From assembly GCA_014529385.2 (NCBI GenBank), contig CM043953.1, forward strand, positions 96,291,342-96,355,341: 64,000 nt of DNA, given 5' to 3'. The position numbers were made by a program, and so were the translations under genes. Positions 25,271 through 37,755 of the stretch are shown here, in pieces (positions within the stretch are counted from its first letter, which is position 1; each line of letters starts with the position of its first letter). The stretch comes from Adiantum capillus-veneris. Taxonomy: Eukaryota; Streptophyta; Polypodiopsida; Polypodiales; Pteridaceae. Under the pieces are notes generated by a model that was given only the letters and a program-made list of their open reading frames with translations, was not told where the DNA came from and made no database searches.

Positions 25271-25497
25271 TGTTGGAATTAGTGTTGCAGAGAAACACAC
25301 ACAGCTTGGAGAAGACGAAGGAAGCTCAAGGCACACATTAGAGAGTGTGTTACTTAGTGTGCAATGGAAAAGATAGATAGCCCTAGAGTGATGGGCGTAT
25401 ATACCATGCACGGGGGAAAAATCTCCTAAAGAGGGAAAAAATGCCCCAGCGGTCCTAGTGTCTTCACACACATCACTACCACATGTATATGGTAACA
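25271..25497 (-). repeat. 3' LTR of copia-1 (227 bp)
   Basis: Plus strand TGTTGGAATT to ATGGTAACA, the same length as the copia-2 LTRs. It contains the TATA-like GTATATAC as in copia-2. Confidence 0.9.
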
Positions 25498-25511
25498 AAT
25501 CCCCCCTGGAG
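25498..25511 (-). promoter_or_regulatory. Polypurine tract of copia-1
   Basis: The minus strand reads CCAGGGGGGATT just before the LTR, as in copia-2. Confidence 0.85.
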
Positions 25512-25572
25512 TGATGCGGTGAACGAGAGCTGGCACGTGAGTAAAGGGAAGTGCCATGCCCTGAGGACAGGA

Positions 25573-28500
25573 TCAGTCCACAAAGGGGAGTAAGCCCAAA
25601 GATTTGTGGAAAGCTTCAAGCTTCTCACAAGACAATGCCTTTGTGAAAAGATTTGCAAGGTTGTCCTATGTTGGCACATAAGCCAAGCTGATCTCTCCTG
25701 CTGAGAGCCTCCCCCTGACATACTGGTAATGCACCTCAATGTTCTTTGTGCGAGCATGAAAAACTAGGTTCCTCGCAACTGCCAATGCGTTCTGACTGTC
25801 AGTGTAAATAGTGTTGGCAGTGTCCTCTCCAACACCCAAATCAGCCATAAGGCGTCTGAGCCATACACACTCAACCGTAGCTGTGAATACTGCCATGTAC
25901 TCAGCCTCACAACTCGAAGTGGCCACAGTAGGTTGCTTCTTGCTCAACCATGATATACATGAGCTGCCAAGCATGAAACACAAACCACTTGTGGACACTT
26001 GCGTGTCAAAACAACCAGCCCAATCTGAGTCCGAAAAAGCATGTAAGTCTGGAGGAAATGATCCCCCCTTGGGATAAAACAAGCCAAGATGTAAAGTGCC
26101 ACTAAGGTAGCGGAAAATCCTCTTGACAGCCTGCCAATGCTTAGACCTTGGGCTATGCATAAATCTGCTGACCTGTGAGACTGCAAAATGAATATCTGGC
26201 CTCGTGTTGCATACATAAATGAGGCAGCCAATAGTAGTTTGGTAAAGAGTGAAATCAGCAGGATCACCAACATCATGTAGACTCAACTTCAAACCTGTTT
26301 CCATGGGAGTGGCAATAGGTTTGCAATCCTCAAGTCCAAACTTACATAGCAATGTCTCTATGTAACTTTTCTGAAACAAGGCAATACCACCATCACACTG
26401 CTTAAACTGTATACCCAAATAATGATGCAACAGCCCCAAATCTTTCATCTTGAAAGTAGCATTCAAATCAGCCTTAAATTCAGCAATATGTCTCTCATTT
26501 GGTCCAGTGATTAGCAAATCATCAACATAAAGAACCACAATGAGAAGTACATCACCCTCACGCTTTACATACAATGTGCTTTCTGTTGGACTGTTACGAA
26601 AGCCTTGTTTGACCAAATGAGTGTCAGCTTTCTCATACCAAGCACGAGGAGATTGCTTTAACCCATACAAAGCCTTGTTACATTCGCACACTTTGTCCTC
26701 TTGTCCTTTTATGACAAAACTGCGAGGCTGCGTTACATAAACTTCCTCAAATATGTCACCATTCAAGAAAGCAATAACAATGTCTAATTGATGTACATCC
26801 CAACCAAAATGAGCTGCCAATGCACATAGAAAATGCATAGTAGTCATACGACAAGTGGGAGAAAAAGTCTCTTCATAATCTATGCCTTTTTGTTGTGCAT
26901 AACCCTTTGCAACAAGTCGAGCCTTATGGAGATCGACCTCACCATCCGGCTTGCGTTTCAACTTGTAAACCCACTTCGTACCAATGGCCTTTTTGCTAGG
27001 AGGCAAATCACATAAAGCCCATGTGTCATTTTCTATAACTGCATCATATTTTGATTGGATGGCAACCATCCAATTTTCTGAATTTTGTGCTTCATCAAAA
27101 GTCAGAGGCTCCTCAACATCATGTAAGCTAGACATAGCCAAAGCATAACAATCTGATGCATAAGATGCATGGAGAGAGCCTAGACGAGTACGACTAGACA
27201 AAGGTGCATCTAATTTACTGTCACGCAAAGTGTGCACCAGCCATTTTGACATACCTCTAGCCTACTCATTTTCAGCCCTTTCCTCATCAAGTACATCATG
27301 TACATTTTCCTCATTGGAACTTACATTCGTATTTCCACCACTGAAAAGAGGCAAGAAAGTGTCATAAATGTCCTGTGAGCTTACATTACTATCTCTAGTA
27401 CATGACAGCAAGGGTTGAATAGAATCTTCCACAAACACTACATCCCGTGAAACCAAAATATGTTTTGTTTGCGGATGATACAACCTGTAACCTTTGCTTT
27501 CAGTACTATAACCAACAAAAATACATTTGACAGCCTTATCATCCAATTTTCTTCGCTGCACTTGTGGCACCAAAGAATATGCCAAATAGCGAAAAACACG
27601 CATGTGCTCAATAGAAGGCTTTCTATCATGCCATGCTTAATCTGGAGTAATAGACTGCAAAGCTTTCGTAGGACACCTGTTAAGTACATAAGTGGCACAC
27701 ATAATGGCCTCAAGACAAAAAGAATGCGGCAAAGCTTGACTTTTGACCATACATCGTGCCATTTCCGTCAGTGACCTGTTTTTCCTCTCAGCAACACCAT
27801 TTTGCTGAGGTGTATAAGGCACTGTACATTGGTGTTTTATCCCATGATTAGCCAGAAATGCATTAAATTCATGAGACATATACTCCCCCCCTCGATCGGA
27901 ACGGAGGGTGCCCATAGTACATTTCGAGACATTTCCAGCCATAGCCAGAAATTTTTGAAGCACATGAAAACTTCGGACTTCTCTTTAAGCAGAAATACCC
28001 ATGCATGCCTGGAGTAATCATCAATGAAAGTTACGAAGTACAGGTAATTTCCCAAGGACGGAGTTTGCATGGGCCCACAAACATCACTATGCACAAGCTG
28101 CAAGCTGCATGTGGCCCGAACTGAACCATCCTTTGGAAATTTAGAACGCTACATCTTACCCAAAATACAGCCTTCACAAACATGTTTGACACGTGCTTCA
28201 AGAGGCGGCAAAGAAGCAACCATATCATATTTTTGCAAACGCAGCAAACTGGCAAAATTCAAATGACCAAAACGTGCATGCCAAAGTTTTGGATCTGAAA
28301 TAGCCCTTGAATCTGCAACAACATTTGCAAAATTTTGTCCACACTTGTCATACAAAGTGAGCTTATACAGCCCACGGCACAAAAGGCCAGATGCAACAAT
28401 TTCATCACCAAAACTGAGATCATGAACTGTACATATGTCATCCCCAAATTTGACTACAAGTCCAAGTTTAGCAAGTGTGGATACAGACAAGAGATTCTTC

Positions 28501-28727
28501 TTGATCCCAGGTACATAAAGTGCATCAACAAGTGTGAAGGAACTTCCATTAGCAGCAGTGAGCACAATCTTTCCAACTCCCTGAACTGGATAAGAGGCGT
28601 TGTTGGCACAAGTGACTGAATTCCCATGAGGGACAGACTCAAGAGAGGTAAACAATTCACGTTGTGAGGTAATGTGCTTTGTAGCACCACTGTCGAAATA
28701 CCACACATGTGAATCTGCAGCACCAAC
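25573..28727 (-). pseudogene. Ty1/copia pol (protease, integrase, RT, RNase H), copia-1
   Basis: Order on the minus strand: protease VWYFDSGATKHI (28706), the integrase zinc region ending CEGCILGK, integrase core with HSDVCGP, RSDRGGEY and PQQNGVAERKN, reverse transcriptase with FLNGDIFEEVYV and YVDDLLIT, then RNase H with SDSDWAGC, CEAEYM and TDSQNALAVARN. The C terminus corresponds to LADIFTKAL...LLPFVD in copia-2. Breaks: TAG at 28149, a frameshift near 27.96 kb, TAA at 27636 (shared with copia-2), TAG at 27262 and TAG at 25666. A 19-codon deletion relative to copia-2 lies near 27.3 kb. Not functional. Confidence 0.9.
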
Positions 28728-29257
28728 TCACAAGCATGCATCATGGACAGCAGGATTGTAAGTGCACTCTGCGCTAAAAGCCCATTCTACATCAACATCA
28801 GCAACACAGTCTCTTTTCACAGAAGACTCAACAATGGGTGCATTTGTAGTGGAACCAGCATTTGCAGTGGAACCACCCTCTTTCTTCTTAGCCTCTTTGG
28901 CCTTCAACTTAGGACACGACTTGATCAAGTGATCATTGGCTTTACAATAATGGCAACGCATCTTCTTTTTGCCCTTATCACCAGAATTGCTAGACGAAGT
29001 GCTGCCAACAGAAGCATTAGGAACATAATTTTTGCCACTCAAAGTAGAACCATAAGAAGTGGTTGCATTACTGTTACCACCCTTTCTTTGAGAATCAATA
29101 AAAGCCAGTTCAACTACACGCTACCTAGTCCTGTTTTTTTTGGAAAGTGACTCTTGCAACAGCAATGTGCATAATGCATCAAACTTGACAACTTCTGGAT
29201 TTCCTTGGGTCATAAGTCTCCAAGTACTAGCAAAAGTCTGGTAAGACTCTGGTAAGG
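28728..29257 (-). pseudogene. C-terminal gag of copia-1 with CCHC knuckle
   Basis: Gag tail with the nucleocapsid knuckle CHYCKANDHLIKSC. A TGA (28728-28730) separates it from protease and is present at the same place in copia-2. A private TAG lies at 29121-29123, where copia-2 has CAG. The N-terminal gag was lost at the junction with gypsy-2. Confidence 0.85.
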
Positions 29258-30367
29258 CATTTAATGGCCTAATAACTTATGTGTAGCGGAAATTAGCATG
29301 AACATAGTGGGCATTTCATTAGGATAGATTCCTAATGAGAATTACAAGAGTGCTTGGGTGGAGAGAGCAACAAAAAGCCTAAAACCTAGTTAGATAGCAT
29401 CGACAATACTTTCAAAAGAGAGAGAAATTAAGATATTGACAACATTTGAGGACCGGATTTTCATGGAGCCGGTCCCCCCTCCAAAAGGCTTTGTATTATG
29501 GTTTCTCCCATCAAGAGAGACATTGTACAATACAATTCTTTGTGTTCCTTCAAGACTAGCTAGTGCAATGAAGATGGAAACTTCATGCACTAAGCAAAAC
29601 ACTTAACAAACACAACTTGAATTATCCCCGTTCTCAGACCCAGGACCTCACACACCTTCGAAGATGGTGAGAGCTAGCAGGGTATGAGAGTAGATTCAGA
29701 GGAAGAAGGAGTATCTTACGAGAAAGATGTACATCTCCTCACATAATCACTCATATGTAGCATAGCTTAGCTTAGTAATTAGCTTGGTAGAGGAGATGAG
29801 CATGCATTGAAGCTTGGCTCTTGGTTGGATTTGCATCCACATGCCAAGAGAGTGTTGATGTAGGCTTCTATCTCACAAGCTTGGAGTAGGTGATGAGTTC
29901 TCCATTAAAGCTTGGGAAGAGATAGTCTTCTCTTTCTTCACACATGAGCTTGTGTGAGTGTGTGTGTGTGATAATGCCTTGCAAAAATCAGCCCCCTCTC
30001 TCTCTTGGGCGAGCCCTCTTGCTAATTGCTTTTGCTGAAGCCTCATTGGCCCTCCCCAAGTTAAGCCAATTACAATTAAGCAGCATATGTGATAGCCTTC
30101 TGACATGTGTCCCCCTTTCCCCTTTTGTGAGAGCTTTAGGTAATTAAATAATTAAACTAAACCCTCATTGGACCCCTTTGCCTCCTGGCCAATAGGAATC
30201 AGGCAAGCCATGGGGCTCTTGAATGCTCATTGGACCCCTTAGGAGACTGCCCAATAGTCTTCTAGGAGACTTAATTCTCATTGGTTTCTTTTATTAAATG
30301 TTTTTAAATTAATTAAACTAGATTTACTCTAGCTTAATTCTCATTGGTCCACTTCAAGGGTCATCCA
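29258..30367 (-). repeat. gypsy-2 3' LTR, outer part
   Basis: Matches 43987-45096 of the other LTR. It ends at the CACTA insertion, the last three bases CCA being the target duplication. Short frames conserved between the LTRs only reflect repeat identity. Confidence 0.93.
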
Positions 30368-30379
30368 CACTACAAGAGG
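30368..30379. repeat. CACTA terminal inverted repeat, left
   Basis: CACTACAAGAGG, the reverse complement of 37980-37991. Confidence 0.95.
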
Positions 30380-30404
30380 TTGTGTGCTCTTGTGACGCTG
30401 TTAG

Positions 30405-30605
30405 CGACGGAAATACATTGGGTTTTTATAACCCCCGGCGTCGCTAAAACCGTCGCTACGAGCGTCGGTACGAGAGCGTCGCTATATGCGTCGCTATATA
30501 GCGACGCATATAGCGACGCCTATAGCGACGTTTACATAGAAGACTATAGCGACGCTCATAGCGACGCTACAGAGCCATAAATAGCGACGCTTATAGCGAC
30601 GCCCG
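30405..30605. repeat. CACTA left subterminal repeats with 44-bp palindrome
   Basis: About twelve copies of AGCGACG or its complement in 200 bp. 30476-30519 is a perfect palindrome of 44 bp without a loop, built of four GCGTCGCTATA units in alternating orientation. In En/Spm such motifs bind the TNPA-type protein. Confidence 0.9.
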
Positions 30606-30619
30606 AGAGAATTTTTTTT

Positions 30620-30650
30620 TGGTGACAGGGCATTGAATGCCCTGCCACCC
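30620..30650. other. Small hairpin
   Basis: CAGGGCATT and AATGCCCTG flank a single G (30626-30644), extended by GGTG/CACC across one mismatch. It lies between the stop of the second CACTA gene and the terminal repeats, so may affect RNA 3'-end formation. Confidence 0.6.
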
Positions 30651-30967
30651 ATCAACCATATTGTACTTGATTCACTTTTTAAAAAAAGTGCAAAAGTAGA
30701 TAATAGACCCAAAATAGTCACCCACAAGACGCATTGTTTGCAAAATTGACAATTGTACACATCATAAGCAAAATGAATTGATTGGCAAATGTAGTAATGA
30801 CAATTGTACAACATCATAGGCATAAAGAATTGATTGGCAAAAGGAACTGCGGTGACAAATGTAATAATATACATGGTTCAAAAAGACGTATAAAATCCGT
30901 CTCATGATACATAAGCTATGAGAAACCCTAAACTAATGCTATCTAGCTACGGCTAAACTGACGTTGT

Positions 30968-32281
30968 CTAGTCAGACGTCTCATCGCGTCCAAGCGGCGA
31001 ATCTGTCGGATTCTGCAAAAAAAGACAATAAGACAGCTTTCAGTAAGTATAAACATATAACGACATTTATAAAACAATACAAAAAATAAAAAAGAGTAAA
31101 CCCTAATACTAACCATGCCGCCGCGAGAACTGAGAATGTCCTTTAGGGCGTTTAAGCCCTTCCTGCCTGCGTACTCGCGCTCGTACGGTGTGGGATCACG
31201 TCCTGTCATCGACCACTGTCAAAACATACAAAGATTTCATTATGTTAGAACTAAAAAACTCATAAACCCTAAACTATCGAACATGCATAAAGAGCAATGT
31301 GAAAACACTTACAAAATCGGCCTCAAATGATGCCCATCCACCGCTCCCCACGTGGTGCGAGCTCCCTGCCTCTACTCGCGCTCTGGCTGCATCCTTTTGT
31401 TGCTTCCACTTGTCGGGATTCTCGCGCGCTGCCTTCTTCGCATTCTTCCAATCTTCTTTGGCCAGCCAATCTCGCCTGTTCCACCCATTCTTGATTGCTT
31501 TTTGCACTTCGGAACGCTTGTGTTTGCAGTATTCGCGCATTCGAATCTTCATCTAGTCTTCATTGAAGCGTAGATCCCTTGTTGGAACGGGAAACTCATC
31601 ATGAAGTATGCTGATGACTCTGTTTTTTAAATCACTTGGTACTTTACTCCATTTGTTTAGTATGTAGTGTCTAAACAGCTGAGAGCAAAGACCACGCATG
31701 CGCGAGATTACCTTCTTGCCGTCATCATCCATGATGATGCCGCCGCTGATGTCGACGGAGTAAGGCAAGCCCTCTGGCCGGTGACGCGTGAACCTGGGTG
31801 TCCCGACAGGGGTCTCTAGCGGCGTGTCGATGGGGGTACGGACGTCAGGTGTCTCCACCGCCGTCTGGGCCCCGAAGTGAGGAGTGTCGAGTGGGGTGGC
31901 TCCTGGCGGAGTAGGTAGAGGTGTGTAGCTTCTAGGAACAGTCAGCCGTGCAAAACTTGGCGTAGATGGCGATGCTGTGGCTGGTGTGGGGGCGGGCAAA
32001 GAAGGGGAGGGTAAAGAGCCTCGTCGAACACGAGGCGGTGTGGAGGCATCGGTGGCGGAATCCCCACAACAACCGCCACCGCCACCACTAGAGCGCCGGT
32101 GTCTAGACGAGTGTGAAGCTCGTCTCGTCGACGCCGAAGCTTTTGAGCGCGCCGAATGCTCCGAAAGAGAGGGAGATGCGGATGGAGTAGGAACGCGCGA
32201 TGATGCGCCAGAGCGATGACGCTCCACGTACCACTGTCTCTGCTGCGGTGACAAAGAAGAAAGAAACTCCTCATCATCCAT
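30968..32281 (-). pseudogene. CACTA second gene (TNPA / Transposase_24-like), one nonsense codon
   Basis: Three exons with GT-AG borders: 32281-31313, 31215-31114 and 31012-30968, all in phase 0 and totalling 372 codons with the TAG stop. The protein starts MDDEEFLSSLSPQQRQWYVER, has a long Ser/Pro/Thr-rich, basic middle with TPLDTP-type repeats, then a conserved part with RLFRHYILNKWSKVP-like and KKAARENPDKW motifs and GRDPTPYEREYAGRKG, which fit plant Transposase_24. An AG acceptor just before the ATG suggests a 5'-UTR intron. A TAG at 31553-31555 (codon 243) truncates it. The presumed role is binding subterminal repeats and helping transposition; family assignment is moderate. Confidence 0.75.
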
Positions 32282-32553
32282 ACCTGCATTAAACACACGA
32301 ATATTTAAACTTAATATTGAATGAATAGAGTAGACAATGACGCAAAGACCATTAAATACAATGACGTAATAACGCATATAAATACAATGACGCAATGAAT
32401 CGAGTGATAGAAGAGGAAAGTCGAAAACTCATAATTTTCAATCAAAAGATGTGAGCGCGAGTAGAAAAGAGCGTTATACACCATGGAAGGTACTTAGAGA
32501 GCCAGAGCTTTTACAACACGGAGCAAAATTGTTCAAATACAATATTTGTGGCT

Positions 32554-35500
32554 TTAAGATATCTCTCTCTCATCCTCGCATAACTCAGCATAACTTCCTA
32601 TATCTATATAGAGCTCTCCGTTTAAACACATATCCTCTGTTTCATTTTGTAGCTCCTCTGCATGCACCCCATATAGAGTAGTAGCATCTTGATGCTCGTC
32701 TGGCACCACCGCAGCGGCTTCTGATTGAGCATCTTCTCTGATCTCCTCCATTGATGTCGTTGTGATTGGCACATGGTAGCCTTCATACGTCCTTGCACTA
32801 CGAGGGGCTACCTTTATGACGTACCACCAGTTTGATGTAGGCTTTGTAGGATGAAATATTACCTGCCAGAGCCACATAACTTACATGAGAGCTTTCAAGC
32901 ACATAACTTGTAAAAGGGGGATGTTAACTATTTACATACTTACTTGTTCACAATGCTCGGGTAGTACGAAAGTGTCTCTTAGGTCAGTCCATTTCTTAGT
33001 AGAATCCACCTCAAGAAAACCAGACTCTCCTCTACGCACAGTAGCGTTGCGACCCTCCATGATTATCTTGAACCATTGCACGTCGAACAAGTCGACAAAA
33101 AATCCTCTGTAATCGATCCTCAAAATCTCTTGCAGCGTGCCGAAGTAAGTGAGTTCCGCCACCACAGGATCTGCATCAGAGGAACGTCGTCGACTAGACT
33201 GTTCAAACTTTGCCATGATTCCACAATCTTGAGTAAAAGGATTTTTGTCGATTCGTTCCACCCTAAAATGTCGACCTTTACACCATGCTACTGTGTATGA
33301 CTTATACTACAATGAACAAAGATTATGAGTGGCTGTTCAAACGTTTATAAATAAAGTCACTTGCTAGTCGTACATTGCAAACTTACCTTGGTCGTGCAAC
33401 CCCGAGAGTACTCCCACTCTTCTTCAGTCACTTCGTCACCGCATTGTTGTGCGCTTTTCAATTGGTTGTGCAACCATCTTAAGCTCATGAAGGTTGGTAG
33501 GCTCTCCAGAACCGCTGGATAGTGCATCGGTGGTCGTCTTCCCCGTCTCCACTCGATTCGTGCCCTTTGTCGCTCTTGCTTTGCATCCTCATATTGTGAA
33601 ATCCACTTTTGCATCACTGGATTGTGAAGCATGCAAAATCGGTTGATTTTAGCCTCTAGATCTTTCGTCATCTTCTTCTCAACACCGAGATTGCACATGA
33701 CAATCCCAGATATGCGCTCATCATCTATGGTTCGCCATAGCGTGTCCCGGGATTTATCAAATCCGTCTAGCCACTCTCCAATGTACACTAGGGACTCTGA
33801 TACCAACCAACCTTCTGACGCACATATCCCTTAAGCGTTTTCATGAAACTCTCTAAGAAGAACATCCATCTGGAATGAACTGTGCCAGCTATTTCCACCT
33901 CATCAACTATGTGAACAAGAAGATGCACCTGAATGGTTAGCATTGTAGTAGGAAAATGTTTCTCAAACATGCACACAAGCTCCGCAGCATTTAGTTTGGC
34001 GAATGGTATGGAGTCTACGTTGATCTCCTTTTCTGAGATCCATTGCACCAGCTTTGCAAGTTTGTAGATTGTGTTACGGATGTCGAGAGACAAACATCCC
34101 TCAATGGCAACCGGTAAAATAAACTATAAAGTATGTGCAGCAATGATATTAAAGTCCACATTTTATGCAATGATATTAAAGTCCACTATGAACGTACCTG
34201 ACACATTTTATGCCAATCGTGTGACTTCAAACCGGTAAGCTTTCCTTCTTTAGTAAAACACGTTCGGAGCGAGTGCATTACGCCAGTGGGGGTCCGCAAA
34301 GATCGAATGGTCTCTTTTACTTTGCGTTCTTGGGCTCCTGTGAAAATCCATGGTGCTTTAGGGAGTTTTATCGATCCATCAGACGCTCTTTGCGGCCAAT
34401 ATTGCTCCATACGATCCACATTTCTAAGGTCAACTCTGGCTCCCAAAGTATCTTTCTTTCCGGTCAAACGGTCCCATAGTAGATTACCCACATTCTTGAA
34501 TATGTGCGTTGGATCGAGCAAGTGATTGATCATGAGTCGGGGTCAGTATGGTAACTCGTACCATAGAGATAGTCTCTTCATCCCTGGAGGCAATCCGTCA
34601 CCGCACATCTCCTTCTGCTCTAACCATGCTTGTGCAGACATCCTTGGTGGCTCTCTTCCCAAAAAGCCGTCGCGTAACACATGATTCTCTAGAAGATACG
34701 CTTGATGACCTTCGTAGATTTGCTTCTTCAGTGAGGGTGCCCTACGTGCATTCAGTCTAGGTCCACATGTGACACATGCTCTGTATCCGCTTGTTTGAAG
34801 CCCTGCATGTATACACATGATAATAGATCAACTATGGGAAAAAACAAGATTTACAGTGTCTGAGTGAGGAGTGTCAATAGATCACCTGAGCATTCTGTTA
34901 GCCCGGGATAGTCATGCATGGTCCACATTAGAATGCCTCTGATCAAAGCATTCCGTCGTCCTGTGTGTCGGCTCATATCCACCACCTCTATGCCAATCCA
35001 CAATTGTTGTAGCTCTTCCAATAGTGGACGAAGATACACATCCATATTCCCCACTTTATATCGCCCTGGCACAATCAAGCTTAGCCATAGGTGCCCCTTC
35101 TTCGTAGTCAACCACGGGGGAATGTTGTAGTTGACGATGACAACGGGCCATACACTGTAAGATGTTGATCTTTGACCAAATGGATTTACGCCATCCATAG
35201 CCAGGCCTAAGCGCAAATTTCGAGCTTCCCTGGCAAAATCCGACCATGTTCCATCTATATGTTTCCACGCTACGCAATCTGCAGGAATTCGTAGCACACC
35301 ATCCGAAGATTTATTCTCCTCATGCCATGATGCTAGGGCGGCCATGGACTTACATTCGAAGAAATGCTTGATGCGAGGAAGCAGAGGGAAATGTCGCAAA
35401 ACCTTTTGTGGAATTTTTGTCCCGTGGAGATCTACTCGATATCTTTCGGAATCACATTTCGGACACTTCTCCATGTCTATGTATTCCCCTCTGAAAAGAA

Positions 35501-36254
35501 TGCAGTCATTAGGACAAGCGTGGATAGAATTGTAATCCATCCCCAAGTTTCGCAAAATCTTTCTTGCTTCATCTCGGGAATCTGGCATCACATTGTCAGC
35601 TGGTAGTATGTGCTCTTTCAGCAATCTACACAACATAAAAATATGATACAGTCATGTAAAAATCTATCAGATCATTATACATTTAGAGTTCTATTAAAGT
35701 AAACTAAATGTAATAGATCACCTGAAAAGCGCTGTGACGCTAGTGTCACTCCATCCAAACTTTGCCTGCATGTTGAGAAGAACCAGGAGTGCTTTCAATC
35801 TAGACATACGTGCTCCATTATACAATGGCGTATCGGATTCACTTTTCATATCATCATAGATAAGCCTTTCTGAATCCATGATCGTCTCGATCATTTCATC
35901 AATCTCGGGCTCAAACATTGCCTCGTTGGGAATGTGCTCTGCATGATCATCCCCCGAGCTGTCAGAGGCTACATCTTGTGGCCTCACATATGCTACTTGA
36001 CCAAAGCGCCTGCGAACACGTCTATTGGGTTGCAAAATTGCTGCTTGTTGGCCAGCGTCAGAGTCCGACGAGTTATAATTGGCAACAACTCGATCTATAA
36101 TAGATGGATCGAACTCGCCAAATTCGCGAACGTGCTGCAAAGAAACACGTCTTGTCCGTCGCACAGCATGCTTGCATTGATTACAAGGACATAAGACCCT
36201 CGTTGAGAGATAGGTGTTTCGGTTGGACGGTCCCACATCCTCGTCGCTACTCAT
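32554..36254 (-). pseudogene. CACTA transposase (TNPD / tnp2 family), six exons, two lesions
   Basis: Exons 36254-35722, 35625-34886, 34802-34198, 34123-33387, 33306-32944 and 32862-32554 are separated by GT-AG introns of 74-96 bp whose phases agree. About 1,095 codons. Exon 1 holds the zinc-like CPCNQC N terminus. Exon 2 holds the tnp2 core (ACPNDCILFRGEY, KVLRHFPLLPRI, LGLAMDGVNPFG, PGNMDVYLRPLLEELQQLW-type blocks). Exon 3 has DPTHIFKNV. Exon 4 has a DUF4218-type LNAAELVCMFEKHFP and HSRWMFFLESFMKTLKGYV. Exon 5 has a DUF4216-type YFGTLQEILRIDYRGF. Lesions: TGA at 34543-34545 in place of an expected Trp, and a frameshift near 33.8 kb in exon 4. It would cut the element ends. Confidence 0.93.
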
Positions 36255-36314
36255 AATGAGGATAAAAAACTTATAACCTGGACAACAAATTTAATATTCT
36301 ATTGGCATTCTTCG

Positions 36315-36317
<3 letters not shown>

Positions 36318-36368
<51 letters not shown>
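36318..36368. repeat. (CT)n microsatellite upstream of the transposase gene
   Basis: About 25 CT units, 65 bp upstream of the transposase ATG on its 5' side. It may act as a GA-type promoter element. Confidence 0.9.
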
Positions 36369-36370
<2 letters not shown>

Positions 36371-36404
36371 ACCTCACATTCTCTAGTCATGTCCAATCCC
36401 CGCA

Positions 36405-36560
36405 CACCTCGGTCTAGAGGTGCACGGAGATCAGAACCACCGGGTTATAATCTCGTCTTTATTGGTCAATACCTATATTTGTGGGTACAAGAAATCTACA
36501 CACCCACGTCTACATGATACTGCATGTAGTGGACAAAACCCCTTTGCCTCTTCTCTAGCT
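36405..36560. repeat. Dispersed repeat shared with 150-335
   Basis: Diverged copy of the window-start segment, in the 5' region of the CACTA transposase gene. Confidence 0.6.
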
Positions 36561-36599
36561 GTAGCACTTCACTTCATCTTAACATCTTTTCACAGTAGA

Positions 36600-37531
36600 T
36601 CTTTTCACTGTTCGTCTAACTCTAAACCCTAAACCGTAAGTAATTCTTGCGTGGACTCGATCTAACGTAAATAAGCGTAAATCTAAATAAACGTAAATCT
36701 AACTAAAAATAAAGCTAAATCTAATTTAACGTAAGTCTAATGACTAGAGGTTGTCTAGATGGTCATTGTGTCGGGGATGTAGTGACTCTTGCCGCCCTGA
36801 AGATCCACCTTCTTCCCTATCTTCTGAAGACATTTCACCAGTACTTTTGGATCGACGGAGCCCACCATGAGTGAAGGCAGCAATACCCTATATTCCATTG
36901 AGGGCTTTCTTCACCCGCTTCATGCAGGCATCGCAGTCTATGGAGACCTAAATCTAATCTAATATAACGTAAATCTAAATCTAGCTTAAATAAACGTAAA
37001 TCTAGTTAAAAATAAACCTAAATCTAATTTAATGTAAGTCTACATATAACCTAATCTTTAACGTCTTTTAAGATAGTTTCCTACGACGTTATAACTCTCT
37101 TCTTCTTGTGTGTGTGCGCGTGTGTGGATGTGTGTGCCAATAAAAAGAGATAAATGGTATAACCTTTCTATCACCCATGCCAAGTATGATAGATTGATTA
37201 TGCCATTTCCCTCTTGAATAATAGGTCTTGAGTTCAACTCCTCGTCGGCTAGATCTTTAGGTCTTTTAATTTTAATTAGTTTCCTACGATGTTAAATTAG
37301 TTTCTCTCTTTTTCTTTCTCAATGTGTGTGCATTTTTTTGGATCGTATGCATGTTTTCTCTCTCTTTTCCTCTCTCAATGTGTGCGTTTTTTGTTTATGC
37401 ATGTTCTCTCTCTCTTTTCCTCTCTCAATGCGTGCGTTTTTTGTTTATGCATGCTCTCTCTCTCTTTTTCTCTCTCAATGTGTGTGTGCATTCTTTGTTT
37501 ATGTATGTGTGTGTGCGTTTTTGTTTTTGTT

Positions 37532-37577
<46 letters not shown>

Positions 37578-37716
37578 AACACTATGTGTGTGTGTGTGAG
37601 AGAGAGAGAGAGGGAGAGAGAAAGAGGGGAAGGGAACATGAGAATGAGGAGAGGAAAGGAGCATACCTGGCTCTCCTTCCTCTCCTCGTGTGTGTGTGTG
37701 TGTGTGTGTGGAGAAG

Positions 37717-37755
<39 letters not shown>

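Larger units (their letters stand above)
25271..29257 (-). mobile_element. Ty1/copia retrotransposon copia-1, 5'-truncated
   Basis: A complete 3' LTR (25271-25497), polypurine tract, pol and the C-terminal part of gag are present. The 5' LTR and about 550 bp of gag coding sequence are missing: the copy stops at CAT (29258-29260), where gypsy-2 begins. It is a close relative of copia-2 (45.7-50.9 kb), in inverted orientation. Its left flank TGGAT (25266-25270) would be the target duplication, but the partner copy is lost. Confidence 0.9.

Noticed and set aside
25811-26077. Plus-strand ORFs opposite copia-1 (and minus-strand ORFs opposite copia-2)
   Set aside because: Mirror-frame shadows of pol; the same antisense frames appear in both copies because the copies are related.
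29390-29602. 70-codon minus ORF present again at 44119-44331
   Set aside because: It lies in the LTRs of gypsy-2; conservation follows from LTR identity, and no start context or domain supports a gene.
30405-30605. Regular short repeats resembling a CRISPR array
   Set aside because: Repeat units are about 9-12 bp in both orientations inside a CACTA end in plant DNA; they are subterminal transposase-binding motifs.
37225-37255. tRNA B-box-like sequence (GAGTTCAACTC)
   Set aside because: No A box at proper spacing and no cloverleaf; not enough for a tRNA or SINE call.
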